This document shows positions 11,616-23,685 of a DNA stretch of 64,000 nucleotides, in pieces (position 1 is the stretch's first letter; each line of letters begins with the position of its first letter). The notes beneath the pieces were generated by a model. It was not told the origin of the DNA and ran no database searches. It saw nothing but the letters and a program-made list of their open reading frames with translations. The stretch comes from Rhynchosporium graminicola (Eukaryota > Ascomycota > Leotiomycetes > Helotiales > Ploettnerulaceae): contig FJUW01000007.1 in the NCBI GenBank assembly GCA_900074885.1, positions 1,374,400 to 1,438,399 on the forward strand, written 5' to 3'. Position numbers and translations under genes: made by a program.

Positions 11616-14600
11616 GACGGAAGTACTTGAGACGCTTAGATTAATGTGCGTTGCATGTTCCAAGGTATCATTGTCTCTGTTTGGTGATAGAAAAAAACAC
11701 AACTTGGAGTATCAAGGTACCTGACCGATGTCTGCTATGTGCGATTCTTGGCCGACGATGAGATGAACTCTTCCCGTGAACAAGGAGAGAGAACGACAAA
11801 GAGAGAAGGAGATGTATTTACCTGGCGTTTTACGGCGCTTCAAGGCTGATTGTAATGGCCGACTTGACGCGTAGCAGAGCGGTATTCCCTACAAGGCGCC
11901 TTAGATGCTGAAGGTCTGGCGAGGGTCGACAAGGCTCGGGAATCTGCCTGTTGGTGTGATTAATTGAACTGCTTCAAGGTCGAAAAAAAATCAACCCGCG
12001 ACGAAGGATACGATGTATCGAGAAGAACAGCCCGAAAATCAACCTTATCCACTGTCGCAAGGCAGTAGAGGCGAGCGTGTGCCGCAGCAACCCACGGGAT
12101 AACCGTAGTATATCGTCGCCAAAGACTATGCCTCTATGAGGCCTCTGAAGTCGCGAGGGTCAGCACTCAAGCCGATGAGTGAAGTGTGGAGTAGTCAAAG
12201 TTGGAGTTTGAAGAAATTGATTGAAAGAGTCGAACCAGAGTCTCGACAGCGTTGGCAGCGATTCGAATGGCAGGGAGTATTATTGTTGGCTACAATTAAA
12301 GAGTGTCAGCTCGCCCGCAACCAGTCAGAACAAGGGCAGCGACGGCCAGTCAGACGCACCATCCAAAAATAGACCAATCCGACAAGTGTGGGCGCCAACG
12401 AGGAGCGAATGAGCGATGGGAGAAGAAGATACCTTGTAAAAAGAGGCCCAGAAAAGGTCAGAGAAGAGAGGCAGCAAATCAGACTCGGTGCCTGGAATTC
12501 AAGCACAAAGCCTCCCGCTGCAACAAAGCCGATAAGATATTATGCTGAATGGCTGATAGTGGTTGTGAAGAAAACACTCTGCGCATTCCACCAGGGACAG
12601 AAGAGAATGTAAAAAAGGAAAAGCACAATGCCAAAAGTATAGGAGGCTGCTTCGATTCGATTCGGTTCGTCCTGTCCTTCCCTTCCTTCCTTCAGGTCTT
12701 GCTCGATGCACGCTGGCTGTTGTGATGGATCCCCGACCTCTTCTCTTCTAGAAACGGAGCAAAGAATAGGCACAAAAGCGCTTGCGTGCTGCAGAGTCTC
12801 GTGGCCCGTTTCTTCTTATCAGACCGTCAAACGGTCTGTCAATTCAGCCGAAAAGATAATCTCGATCAAGAGACAGCGATGGAAGGCGATGTTTGCGAAG
12901 GAGTATTATCAGGACAGACTAGATGCAATGCAATGCGATTCGGAGGAGACGACTGGACGGCAGGAGATAGATCGCTGGAATGCCTTGGCTTGAGACACTT
13001 GGGCAATGTTAGGAGTCCACCACTGAAAGGGACAAGACGGTGTAGTATTAAAACAAAGATGGTTGAAAGAAGGGTTCACAACAATCCCCTTGGTTGCTGG
13101 TGGAGATCGTGCCAGCCTCAGTCTCAAGCCCTGTGTGCCAGGCACGCAGACCGCCGCCTTCTATTTTGGAACCTGAAACACGCTAAATCACCTAATTCTG
13201 CGGGGCTCGAACCGAGATTGGAACCCTACGGCCAGCTTTGGTTAACGGTCACGTGGAGCTACTCCTAGTAGGAGCCAAGATCTATAGTAGGAGGACTTCG
13301 AGTACAAACCAACTTGTGCGCAGCAGAAACAGTGGCTTGGGCATGAGAATATCAAAGCTCATGAAACATTTCCAGTACATCACTTGATTGTCATAGATCG
13401 CAGGAATGTCAAAAAGAAATAAAATCAATGTTTGACTTTGGCAATAATTTAAATATCACGAAATTGCTTTCATGCTACGATACTCCTTGTTAACATAATA
13501 TTAGCTTCACCAAAGCCGCCTACCTTTTTTTTTTTTCTGACTTTGATAGCTAACCTGCGGGCAGAAATAGACAGGCATATATATCAACGGACATATGACA
13601 AAAGAAAAGGACACGAGATTCCGATCCCATTCTCAAATTGCGGCGCCAGTCTGTCCGTCTGATTTCCTCATAGACTTGAGCCACAAGCTTCGGGCAGAAG
13701 AGTGTTCATGAGTCGGTGTCCCAATGAGAATTAAGGCTGAGAACAACTGAGGACCTCAGAAACAGCATGAAGTTTCGTGTATTACTCATACATAGCAATT
13801 TGTTCCACATTCATGAGGCTGAATGGCATTGAGCAAGGACTTCGCAAGACAATGATATTTGCGCTTTCGTTAATCTCAGGAGACTTTTTACGTTTTGATG
13901 TGGAAAGTGTATGTGTGGTATATAACGTTACTATTGTCATGGCGAGCTGCCACTAATTCGTGGATGCTTATATCCGCACATACCCAAGGTAGCTAAGCCA
14001 AGCTCCAACCAAGTGTCAATTCGGTCTCGAGCACTCTCTGAGATGAGTATACTTGTTTATTCCGTGTATAATAAGTATTATTCAAAATGATACTACGATT
14101 CGAGGAGGGCTGAGATAAAGCTCGAAACGAGACAGAATTACATGTCTGACTGAATAAGCGATATTATCCTTCCTTCTCTCTTCCTCATTCTCATTCTCAT
14201 TCGTATACTAGCTTATTGTAAGCAATTTCATCCTTCGCCCATCAAGCGGGAACTACAACTGCCATCTTTTTGTCGCCATCGGAGAGTTAGGAGCACAGCA
14301 TAGCAGTTTGTACTTGCAAGACACGAAAGCTCGACCTCACCGTCCGAAGCAGGGATCTCCTTAGGCAAATCTCGCAACTAGGAAACGAAAGACAAGAGAT
14401 GGCAGCAGAGAAACATGAGATGTGTCTGCTTCTGCATGTTCTGCTTCTGCAACATTTCCCAACGGTTATCTTTGAAACTTTTCGAGATATGCAAGGCGTC
14501 TGAACTGAGTAAGCAGATGATTCGAGGATCTTGCCTGTAATCATGCGAGCCACAGACCGTACGGCCGCCGTGTCAGGAACCTTGTCTGGGCAATTCGACC

Positions 14601-16180
14601 CAGCCTCGCTTGGGGTCAAGCCATTGAATGATTGAATGAATGAATGATATGTGTTAATTCTGATCGTGCAGCCCATTCTATTCCCTTCCCCTTTGGCGTA
14701 CTTGCAAGTTCGGCCATCTTGCTTGTCCAACGACCAATCCTCTATCCTGCCCGAATTATTATATTACCCGTCTCGAAGGCCGAAGTCTACTCTAGCGGCG
14801 AAAGCGCAAAAACAAAGTGGGATGAGTTGCACGTTTGAAACACGTCTTCCTTATTGCCACACCAGCTTGGAGCCACGGGATGCAGATCTTCAACACGTTT
14901 TGCCAACCGCTTATTATCTGCGGAGAAATGTACTCGAACCCTCGAAACCTGCAGACCGGGTATCTCGTCACAATCCTCATGTGTCTTGCAGCAGGTTAAC
15001 TTTTGGTTAAGATTGCCTCTTATCATTTGCCGTCAGGATCGCCCGAATTGGACGCACTACTTAGTATAAATAGACTACGGCATGCTTGTGGGGGGCTCGG
15101 AAACTACATACAATATTACTCCGTACAGTAGTGTTCTCGATACACTTTGGATCTACCACCGAACGGAATACCTACGCTGGAGGATAGATTGACTTCTGAT
15201 CCGTCTATTATCCCCTGCCTAGTTTGTAAACCATCCAAATCAAGGTTCGTTCGAATGGAATTCTTCGTTCGTTCCTGATTACCCCTGACAGAGAACTGCA
15301 AGCCACGCACAACACTCACCAGAATGGTCCGTTAACTCGGGTGAGATATCCAACATTTCGAAGGGGAGTGAGCGGCAACAGGAACGAGAAGATTGGGAGA
15401 TGATTGATTGTCAAACAATCGTTATGGGACATTTGCTAAAGTCAGGTTTCATAATCACGATACCATGATGGGACATTAGATACTAATACTCACATTTGAA
15501 GATCACGGAATTCTCAAGGTTTTCCGATCAAATCAGGAATTTGCTTCGCGTCTAGTAGAACAAGGGATGAAAGAGTGACACGCATTGAGATATGTATACA
15601 GTATACTGCGTAGACCCATCAGTTAGTTACTGTGAGATTACATAGTTACTTTCCCCTCGTAGTCTCGCAGAAGTGTCTGGCCCTCCCTCCCTTATAAGTA
15701 TCCTGGTAGGGCTCGGGAAGACGTGACTTCGTGAAGGACCAACGGAGTTCGCGGAGTAAGGTAGTGAAGCACTATAGAATGCTTTAGCAAATGTAGTATC
15801 CTCGAAGGAGCCTTCAAGTCCTTCTACTCCTGCACATCTACTAGGTCAGATATGCCGGGATATACAATAGGATCGAAGCCTTCCTGCCCCCACGACACCC
15901 GACTCTTCCCAATACGTATGTATACAAAGTAGTAACACACAGTAACTCAAGTCCTGCCTGCGTGCATGGGACGGACGGCGCTCGGATCTACTTCTTGAAG
16001 AGCAAGAAATCGACGGGAACCTGGTCCATGGCTGGCAATTATACTACTGCTGGGGGAGAGGGGGAAGGGTAAGGGGACGAACGCCCAATATCACCAGAGA
16101 TACTCCTCCTCTCTTTCCGAATCTTTCTGCAAAGGTATTTACTGTACTGTATTGTATTGTATTTCGAGTTCCACTGCAGC
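11616..16180. other. 4.6-kb gene-free region upstream of two divergent genes
   Basis: No open frame here has convincing coding character; those at 12136-12548, 12706-13268 and 14287-15319 overlap each other on both strands and have no domain. Simple repeats are visible. A CATTCT-type run lies near 14180-14200, GAAT repeats lie at about 14627-14646, and TGTAT repeats lie at 16141-16163, just before the next start codon. The region may contain long 5' UTRs, UTR introns or a non-coding transcript, but none is shown by sequence alone. Confidence 0.45.
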
Positions 16181-19028
16181 ATGGACATCCCAACCGATTC
16201 TTTAAGAGACTCCACTGCCTCGCGTTTGCCTTCATACAGAAGAACTGACCTGTTCCTCAAATCAGCATCGGTGCACGGTCAAACCTTGTCTTTTGACATT
16301 AAAGTCAACAACAGTACTGGAACTGGCAGTGACGATGAGAGGCTGTCACCAATACGATTATCTCCACTTCAGCACAATCGACATCAGTCTACGCCTCTAC
16401 CTCCTGCGCCTGGAAGTGCGATTGCGAACGCGACCGCAAATCCTGATTCGAGTTCAGCTGCGGCGCAATGTCCTCAGAAACCCCGCGACAATGAGAACGG
16501 CCCTCGAGTGAGCCGTCAATTCACCTTTCCCGCTACGAGCCCGCGGTCAGAACCCCCTAGGCTATCCCCACTGCCACCAGCGAGCGAGCCTTCGAAGCGG
16601 ACGAAGAAAATCGGCGGCAAAAGCAATCCATACCCTCCTCTTTCTATGAATAACCGAGGGCAAGCACATTTGTTCGAGCCGGTGGACGTGGATCTGGCCA
16701 GCTCAACTACCAACTGGGTCAAACAGCAGATGACGGCACTACAAGACAAGTCCAACTCGGCGGCTGAACAGGGTCTTGCTGGCCACCACGAACAACACCA
16801 CATGCAGGTACAGCAGACTCCGCCAAAACAACCAGAACGACGACTCTCTCTCGCGCGTTCTCAGACAGAACCAGCGTCAAGGCCAAAAATTCTACCCATT
16901 CGCGGCTTCAAAGGTTCCTCTCAACGCAGCACAGATATGGCGTCGCGGCGATCCTCCTCCTATTATGGGGATGATGCTACCCTGCGGGCGCTGGAAGGGT
17001 TTGACAATGCGCCAGCACAATCCGAGCAACAATCCGAGAACAACAGTGATGAGAGCGACCTCTTTCTACAAGCAGCGCGCGAGGAGGAACTACAGGCCAA
17101 GAGCAATGCACACAATGGTAACGATCTCACAAAGTCGAATAGTATCAGGGCGAGAGCCCCCTCTTCACCGGCTTATCAAAAATATCCCGAGGTTCGTATT
17201 CCCTAGTCCCTAGGTTATACATCCATCGCTTCATCTCAAAAGTCTCACATCGGCGCTGTCAAATTTCGAAGCCATGTGTGGCTTGTGCTGATCTTAATTA
17301 ATTCACGATTTACTGACACTTAATCTCTAGTCTCGATTTGGCCAGCGCGCATCACTACCACCGTCTAGTACCCCGACATCCTATCAACCACCACAACCTC
17401 GCCGTCGCGGTTCTGATCACGACAATTCTGTCAAGGGCATGCGTACCATGAACGAACAAGAGGGGATTGCACAGGCACTGACCTACAGACCAGAGGGCAG
17501 GGATCGCCCCGCGGCCCTGGAGGATCCGAATAGGAGTATATACGACGCGGTCAACTCTCGCTCGAATCCTACAACACCTAAGGACTCCGGAGGCAGAGAA
17601 ATTTCTCCCGAACAACCATCCTTTAATGGTCGTCGACCATCGGTACCAGAAGCCAATCTGCCGCAACGTTCTTATCGCCAATCGAATCTATCATATACGA
17701 CACCTCGAACTTACAACTCATCTCCGCTGATCTCCCGCACATCGGACATTCATGAGATGCCTGAGACACCTCGTGCAGCAGAAGGTACAGCGTCCACGGT
17801 TTCTACCACGGCACCATCAACAGTGTGGGACGAACTGGAGGATCTAAAATCTCGAATTCATCGATTGGAATTGACCGGAAAGCTACCTCCAACTTCTGGT
17901 GCCGCTATGTCCAGAGCCTCTCATGATCGACCGCCAACGGCTACCACCACTGTAACAACAATTTCATCTTCCCCGAAGCAACGTGGTCGTGGTAATAGCA
18001 TCTCACCCGTCGAAACCTCTGCTGAGCCTACCCCTCCCGAAACGCACCCTCTGCTGCACTCTGCTCTGGCGAAGTCTAAGTCGCTTCTCAACCCAGAAAT
18101 ATATCGAACTTTGGAGGCTACGGCGGCGGATGCTCTCGCAATTTCTTCGATGATGGGAACCTCTGGGCAACCGGGCCCAATATCCAGCTCACAATCCACA
18201 GTTGGCGGGAATTCGGCCGTTTCGGATCGTCAGGTTCGGCGAAAGGCTGATAGTATGTGTCGAAGCTTGACAGAGCTATGCTTAGCACTTTCCGAAGGCA
18301 AGAATGAGGCTGCGCCTCCTGTAATTGCTCAGTCTACTTCACGACCTAGCAGCCGCGATACCGAATTATACCCCAGTATCGAAACGAACAACACACGTCA
18401 GCTTGTACCTACGGATCTTTCGCGAATGAAGTCCAGCCCAAGAGCATTGAGTCGTTTAGAGGCCCGTCGCAGTAGCCTGTTGTCTACAAGTGCACTACCA
18501 AGCCCTCGATACACACCATCAGAGGCCGGCACTCCCACACAGTCTTCAATGGCAGGACGACGTACTTCTTTGCTACTTAGGAGTCGCCGTGGTGGCACTG
18601 AGGAACTTGAAGAGGATGAAGATAGATTCCGTGCTCCGTCGAGGGCTACAACCGAAGTTGGTCGATTTAGGAGCTCTCCACGAGAATACGCGTCGCAGCA
18701 AGCACCACCGGAGAGGAACTCCATCGTACAGCCTGTTGTATCTTCACTTCCTGTACGAAGGCACTACCAGTCCACAAGTTTAACCAACACAGTACCCGCT
18801 CCTACACCCCCTGTGTCTAGTCTTGGTGGCAGAAGATTCTTAGACCGAGCTACCCCGGAGCGGGATACAAACAGCTTGGTAGGGCGACTGGCTGAGGATC
18901 GTGGACAGCGAAAGTCCTCCATCGGTCTAAGCAATTATCAGGTCGGACGGGCCGGCAGCGTGAATAGAAGGAGTCACCAAACCCATCCTAACGACCGGGA
19001 CGCTGGGCAACAAAGACAGTACCAATAA
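16181..19028 (+). CDS. Large Ser/Pro-rich conserved fungal protein, function unknown
   Basis: Exons 16181-17191 and 17331-19028 give 902 residues; the 139-bp intron starts GTTCGT and ends ATCTCTAG, and the join is in phase 0. The N-terminal two thirds are disordered and rich in Ser, Pro, Arg and Gln. The best-conserved-looking part is the coiled-coil segment WDELEDLKSRIHRLELTGKLP, followed after a spacer by HPLLHSALAKSKSLLNPEIYRTLEATAADALAISSMMG and QVRRKADSMCRSLTELCLALSE. These blocks recur in many Pezizomycotina proteins, sometimes labelled LPXTG-motif protein. Here the motif is LPPTSG, and fungi have no sortase, so I do not accept that label. No enzyme domain is seen. A cytoskeletal or polarity scaffold is possible but unproven. 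Confidence 0.72.
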
Positions 19029-20406
19029 CTCTGAAAATGATGTCTTATTGTACTAATATATTGTTTGGAAGTAAGCAAATGTATGAGGAACAGGATGTTC
19101 ACGAGATGCTTATGGTTGTTCTTTTTCTTTTTCTTTCTCCTTTTGTCTTTTCACCACGAAGCATGTTCTACCCGCATAAGAGGGTACAAAACGGGATAGA
19201 TGGCATAGGGAATTCTTGAGATACCTAAGGCAGAGCTACTGGAAGCAAGGATTGATATGGAGAGAGAGACGGCCTGGGAACGATATAAGCTATCGACGAC
19301 AGTACGAGACATTCCAACGATATAATGGATGAGCTCCTTCATAGACGCTCCGGCAAAAACGAACGACATGACTATGATGTACATACTCTCTCATGTACGT
19401 GTGCTAAGGGAAAGATGATACCCATACGAAATTACCATTCCGAATCCGAAATTGTACATCACAACAAAATTGGAATGGAAAGTATTGTGCTTGTTTGATG
19501 ATGACGAGGACGATTGCGATGGAGCGATGCGATCCGAATCGATTGACGCTTTTCCTTCTTTCATTTGCTACATCATCTTGCTGCATAGATAGGGCTGGCT
19601 ATATAATTCATGTTAGGTCTGGGTTTGGGCGCTTTTATGGTGCTGGGGCGTGATACGGTAGGGAATGGGATGGTCAACTTGCTCGCTGTTAGATACAACC
19701 AGACAGACTGGATGGAGGAGATGAGCCGCTTCGCGACGTGACGCGATCCAAATAAATATAAAATATTTTTTCTGGTCAACAGCTTTGGCTCTCCATTTGA
19801 TGCGATGTGTCCTGTATGACCGCATTGACAACTCCAGAAGCAACTCACGATCCTCCTCCACGTCGACAATTTTTGAAACTGGAAAGGAGAAAGTCGTATG
19901 AGCGTATGTTTCCGGTCCGACAACCGATGATAAATGCCCTTCCTCTATGTTGCAAGTGCGATGAAGGGAACTGAGTAGAGTGGCCGAAGGCCCGAAGAAG
20001 GACATAACTGTACGGTCAGATGATAAGTAGCAAACAAATAACTCGACATAGGCACGATCAAGGATGGAAGCAAATCAGACGAAGAGGTCGCAGATACCCC
20101 TCCGGTCTCATCTTTGAATTTGAATTTTTTCTGACTTGGTGCTACTCTGAAGAGCTTTATAGTGGGTGTGGTATGTATGTCGCGAAGAACTTCCCTGTCA
20201 GATGATTTCCAATGAATGCTTACCTACACCACTTCCTACCGATTGGGAGGGAGAGTGAATCATAACTCCTTGAACGCCGGAATAATTGCCCATGCAGCCC
20301 TATTCTACTCGGCCTCGAAACACCTCCTGCGTATGTACAAGTCCCCCATCCCTCCACTACATCTTGAGGCGAGCCGGCTAAGCGAAGGCTTGTAAACAAG
20401 TCAAGT
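19029..20406. other. Convergent intergenic, possible small gene inside
   Basis: This is sequence between the 3' ends of the Ser/Pro-rich gene and HUT1. Most of it carries no coding signal; see the weak candidate at 19613-20002 on the minus strand. Confidence 0.35.
19613..20002 (-). CDS. Weak candidate small gene, unrecognised
   Basis: An ATG (MSFFGPSATLLSSL) is preceded at once by a good-looking acceptor, CTGACCGTACAG, so an upstream exon may exist. The frame stays open for about 130 codons. It contains a possible donor, GATC/GTGAGT, after KIVDVEED. No family is recognised and no coherent full gene model emerges, so this may be chance. Confidence 0.2.
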   Translation of the reverse strand, partial: SFFGPSATLLSSLHRTCNIEEGHLSSVVGPETYAHTTFSFPVSKIVDVEEDRELLLELSMRSYRTHRIKWRAKAVDQKKYFIFIWIASRREAAHLLHPVCLVVSNSEQVDHPIPYRITPQHHKSAQTQT

Positions 20407-21799
20407 CTACAACTCCTTCTTCTCTGCAACCTTCTTCGCCTTATCCTTCGCGGCCTTCTCCCTTCTCGTAATGATGCCCTCGGCTCCAATACCGCCAAAC
20501 ACAAGACCGACGCCCATCCATTGCTTGCCGCCGAGTGTGTGGCCGAACCAGACAACGGATAGGATCATAGTGAGCATTTTGCGGGTGACGGTAATGGTTA
20601 CTAGGAGGAGGGAGGAGAAGGTCGACAGTGTGTAGACTGCAGGTTGTTAGTGTTGGTGCATGAGGAGCTGCAAAAGAGGGTGCTTACAGATAAAGACTTG
20701 TCCAACAGCACCGCATATCGCGAAGCCGAGGACATCGTACCATACACTAGGATGTCTAGCCATGAATCCCAACGCAGCAGAGAACTCTCCCCCACCACCT
20801 GATGTGATGTCCATGCCTAGATACTCTCCAATACTGGTGTGTACCAAATAGGGCGAAAGCGCGAGGTAAGAAAGAGTAAGAAGGGTGCTCATAATGTTGT
20901 TCGCGCACATCATCTGCGGGCCCTTGTATGGCTGGAAAGATTGGAAGATGTAATCCTGCGTGGTATTCGTCAGACCATCAAATAGTAAGTTGATTCCTAG
21001 AAGCAAGAGTCCCCAGGTACTATTTCTATCCGGGTTGATGGCAGCTTTTGAAGGTTTCGACTTTCCTGAACCTGCATGTAGAGTAAAGACAGCTACACCG
21101 GAAGTAACAGCTAGAACGACCAGGTACTTGTACAGCGGATAACGGCGCTGGAAGAGCGTAATGTGCAAGAACATAACGGGGAGAAGCTTGCATGATTTCG
21201 CGAGGATGAAGGTAATGTAGTCGATATGAGCGAGCGAGGCATAGCCGAATGGAGAAGCAAGAGAAGACGTGACGGCTACGAGGAAGAGCGGGACGATGAT
21301 GCGGCGGTTAGGGAATATGGGCGCGGTTGCTGAGCCTTTGGTGTCGTATTGCAAGTAGACGTAGCCGACGAGAGCGGCGAAGAGGGATTGTACTGTGTTG
21401 AGGAAAACGGGGAATTTGAATATCTCTTTTTCGGATCCATATGGTGTGGTGGTAAGTCGTTCTTGCAGAAGAGCCCAGGTCAGACTGGGCTGAATATTAG
21501 TACTGGTTTACTTCTTGATTTTACATTTGGGAAATTATTACACGACTAAGTACTTACAATGACCCGTAAATACCACCAACAGCGATTAGAAACTGCAATG
21601 CGCCGGCCTCTTTCACGCCCGGCACATTATCTTCCAGCATCTTCTCAGCAGTGCTCCCATGTAGTAAAGTCTCATTCTCATTCCCGTTCATCCGTTTTTC
21701 TGAGTTTCTGGCACTGCGACTCGGTGTCCCATCTACTTTGCTGGTATAATCGGAAGATGGCTCCCTCCTCAGAGGTGTAGCTTGTTTCGATCTCGCCAT
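20407..21799 (-). CDS. HUT1: HUT1, UDP-galactose transporter homologue of the ER
   Basis: Exons 21799-21558, 21484-20688 and 20636-20407 give 422 residues; the introns are 73 and 51 bp. Joins rebuild the family motifs: YGS/FLTWALLQERL at the first and GQVFI/FYTLSTFSS at the second. Hut1/SLC35B1 proteins are multispanning nucleotide-sugar/ATP carriers of the ER membrane. Several hydrophobic segments are visible, as are the conserved blocks GYASLAHIDYITFILAKSCKLLPV, shown here only in part (AKSCKLLPVM), and TVTRKMLTM. The protein ends in KKEL, a C-terminal di-lysine (KKxx) ER-retrieval signal, which supports ER location. The N-terminal 55 residues are hydrophilic. It is divergent to the coactosin gene. 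Confidence 0.9.
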
Positions 21800-22352
21800 T
21801 GCGCACTCTTTACTTTACTGCGTTACAAAGTTTGAAATGAACGACTGGGAAGTGTCAAAGTAAATAAACAAAGAAATTGGAAATGTGAACGGCTGAGTGA
21901 ATATAAAGTAAAGCAATGGTCTAAAGTGAGGGATGAGCTTGAGAAGGCTGAGGGACAAGCTGGCCACAATTATTTGGTCTGGGGTTCAGCTGTACCTGCC
22001 GCTTTTCCTTTTCGAGCGACTAGATAGCGGCGCGAACTGGCATTAATGGTCGAGGAAAGATCCTGGTTTAGAGGTCTAGATCTGACACATGGTTGTTACT
22101 TGACTTCCTCTTCCTCATGCTTATTGACCTAACTCGCTTTTAACTTCGTAACATTACTTGAAACTGTCCTTGACTTAGTCCGCAATCCTCATCATTTCAA
22201 TTACATAATTACCAAACAGTTACCGATTGCGGGCTGGAATTCAACACATCCACACTCCATATTCACCCCACTTCACCCCTCGATTTCCTTCGCAGCCAAT
22301 TCAATTCGGACCCGAACAGAATTAAGAGTAATTAACCTACTACAAACTCATC
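21800..22352. promoter_or_regulatory. Shared HUT1/coactosin divergent promoter
   Basis: 553 bp separate the two start codons. CT-rich tracts before 22353 (for example CACTTCACCCCTCGATTTCC) look like the coactosin 5' UTR. No other gene is visible. Confidence 0.45.
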
Positions 22353-22793
22353 ATGTCCGGCGTCGACTCCCCCGAAATTCTCGCCGCCTACGAAGCCGTC
22401 CGCTCTGACAAAGACCCAATAAATTACCTGATAATCAGCTACGCATCTGCTATCGGCGACAAACTCACCCTCTCATCCACCGGGACGGGTGGCGTCTTGG
22501 AACTAGCACAGAAACTCGACCCCTCACAGGCGCAATATGCCTACGTGCGCGTGGAATATGCGAACGACACCGAGAGCAAGAGAGTGAAATTCGTGCTGGT
22601 GATTTGGATTGGGGAGGGCACGAAGGTAATGCGCAAGGCGAGAGTGAGTATTGAAAGTGGTGCTGTGAAGAAGGTTTTGGGACATCATAGTATTCAAGTT
22701 GATGCGAGGGATAAGGGGGATTTAGTGGAGAAGGATATTGTGGTTAGTTTGAGGAAAGCTGGAGGTGCGGACTACAATGGTGGGAGGGGATAG
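22353..22793 (+). CDS. Coactosin (ADF-homology actin-binding protein)
   Basis: Intronless, 146 residues, which is the normal size of coactosin. It is a single ADF-H domain: an N-terminal helix (SPEILAAYEAVRSD), INYLIISYASAIGDKLTLSSTGTGG, shown here in part (INYLIISYAS), then YAYVRVEYANDTESKR and the central strand KFVLVIWIGEG. The actin-contacting helix region KVMRKARVS follows. Coactosin binds F-actin and opposes capping, at cortical patches and growing tips. The last eight residues are glycine-rich. The ATG context TCATCATGTC is acceptable and the frame closes upstream. Confidence 0.88.
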   Translation: MSGVDSPEILAAYEAVRSDKDPINYLIISYASAIGDKLTLSSTGTGGVLELAQKLDPSQAQYAYVRVEYANDTESKRVKFVLVIWIGEGTKVMRKARVSIESGAVKKVLGHHSIQVDARDKGDLVEKDIVVSLRKAGGADYNGGRG

Positions 22794-23685
22794 AGTGTGA
22801 TGATATGGGAAGCATGTGTGAAGCGATGGGCGTTATTGAGGTGGAACTAAAGCATTTGCCGGACACAGGTCGGATGTACAGAACAGGTAGCGGAACAACA
22901 GCTTGAAGCTCACTGCCACGATCTTGGCTTACGTGGTACTGATTAGGGATATTGCGGAAATAGCACATGCTCCTGGATACCTTCTTGATTAGTAGCTTCA
23001 AATGTAGTGAAATCTATATTCAGCAGCAGATCAAAATCACGCTTGAGATTTGACGTGTTTGGACTTCTTCAATGCTCGAATTGCCTAGTCTAAGAACCTG
23101 TTTGCGGACACCATTTCTCTCCTATAGAGACCATGATATCGAAATGATCGTAAGAAGACCAGGAAGAGGAGTGCCGAATAGGACCATGCTGGAGAGGAAG
23201 GGAGCGAGCTCGAGAGTCGAAAATCCAGATGTACTGGTGTGGAGTAGGGGCAATGTATTTCGTGACTTGGAGAAGAAGTAGGATCATAGCCGTATGAATG
23301 ACGAGATTAGGGCGATTCTCGTGCGTTCTGGTAAGGACTTCGGTTTAACAGAGAGGCCGGGACAGAGTGGCGGTGTCTCGAGTCGTTGAATGTCAAGGCG
23401 AATCGTCTGAATCGAGTATCGAGGGGAGTGACAGTTGAAAAAGGCGCTACCTGAAGTGCACACTATCAAGCGCTGATGACCGTAAATTCGTAAAGTCCAT
23501 GTCGTAAAAGAAAAGAAAACATCGAGAAAGTAACACAAGTGCTTTTGTAGGAGGGAAAACAATTCATTAAAGAGTCGCTGCAATCGTCCAAAGATCCATC
23601 GTAATAACAGCCTCGCGGCAAGTCAGATCTGGAAGAATCGAGAGTGCTAGTCGGCTTAGAAAGAAAGGAGATGAGGAATCAGAAC
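22794..23685. other. Convergent intergenic, nothing recognised
   Basis: This is the 3' region of coactosin and of the KH-domain gene. Open frames are short on both strands, without domains. Confidence 0.4.

Noticed and set aside
12136..13268. Several overlapping open frames on both strands
   Set aside because: They overlap heavily, have no splice structure, domain or coding-like composition, and probably reflect chance in GC-normal sequence.
13130..13275. tRNA-like B-box on the minus strand (GGTTCGAGCCC)
   Set aside because: The B-box fits, but the flanking stem does not pair, no matching A-box lies at the right distance and no acceptor stem forms.
14287..15319. Frames of 60-147 codons on both strands
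   Set aside because: Low-complexity, cysteine/serine-rich chance translations with no plausible start context.
17880..17900. LPXTG cell-wall anchor motif
   Set aside because: The sequence is LPPTSG, there is no signal peptide or C-terminal hydrophobic anchor, and fungi lack sortase.
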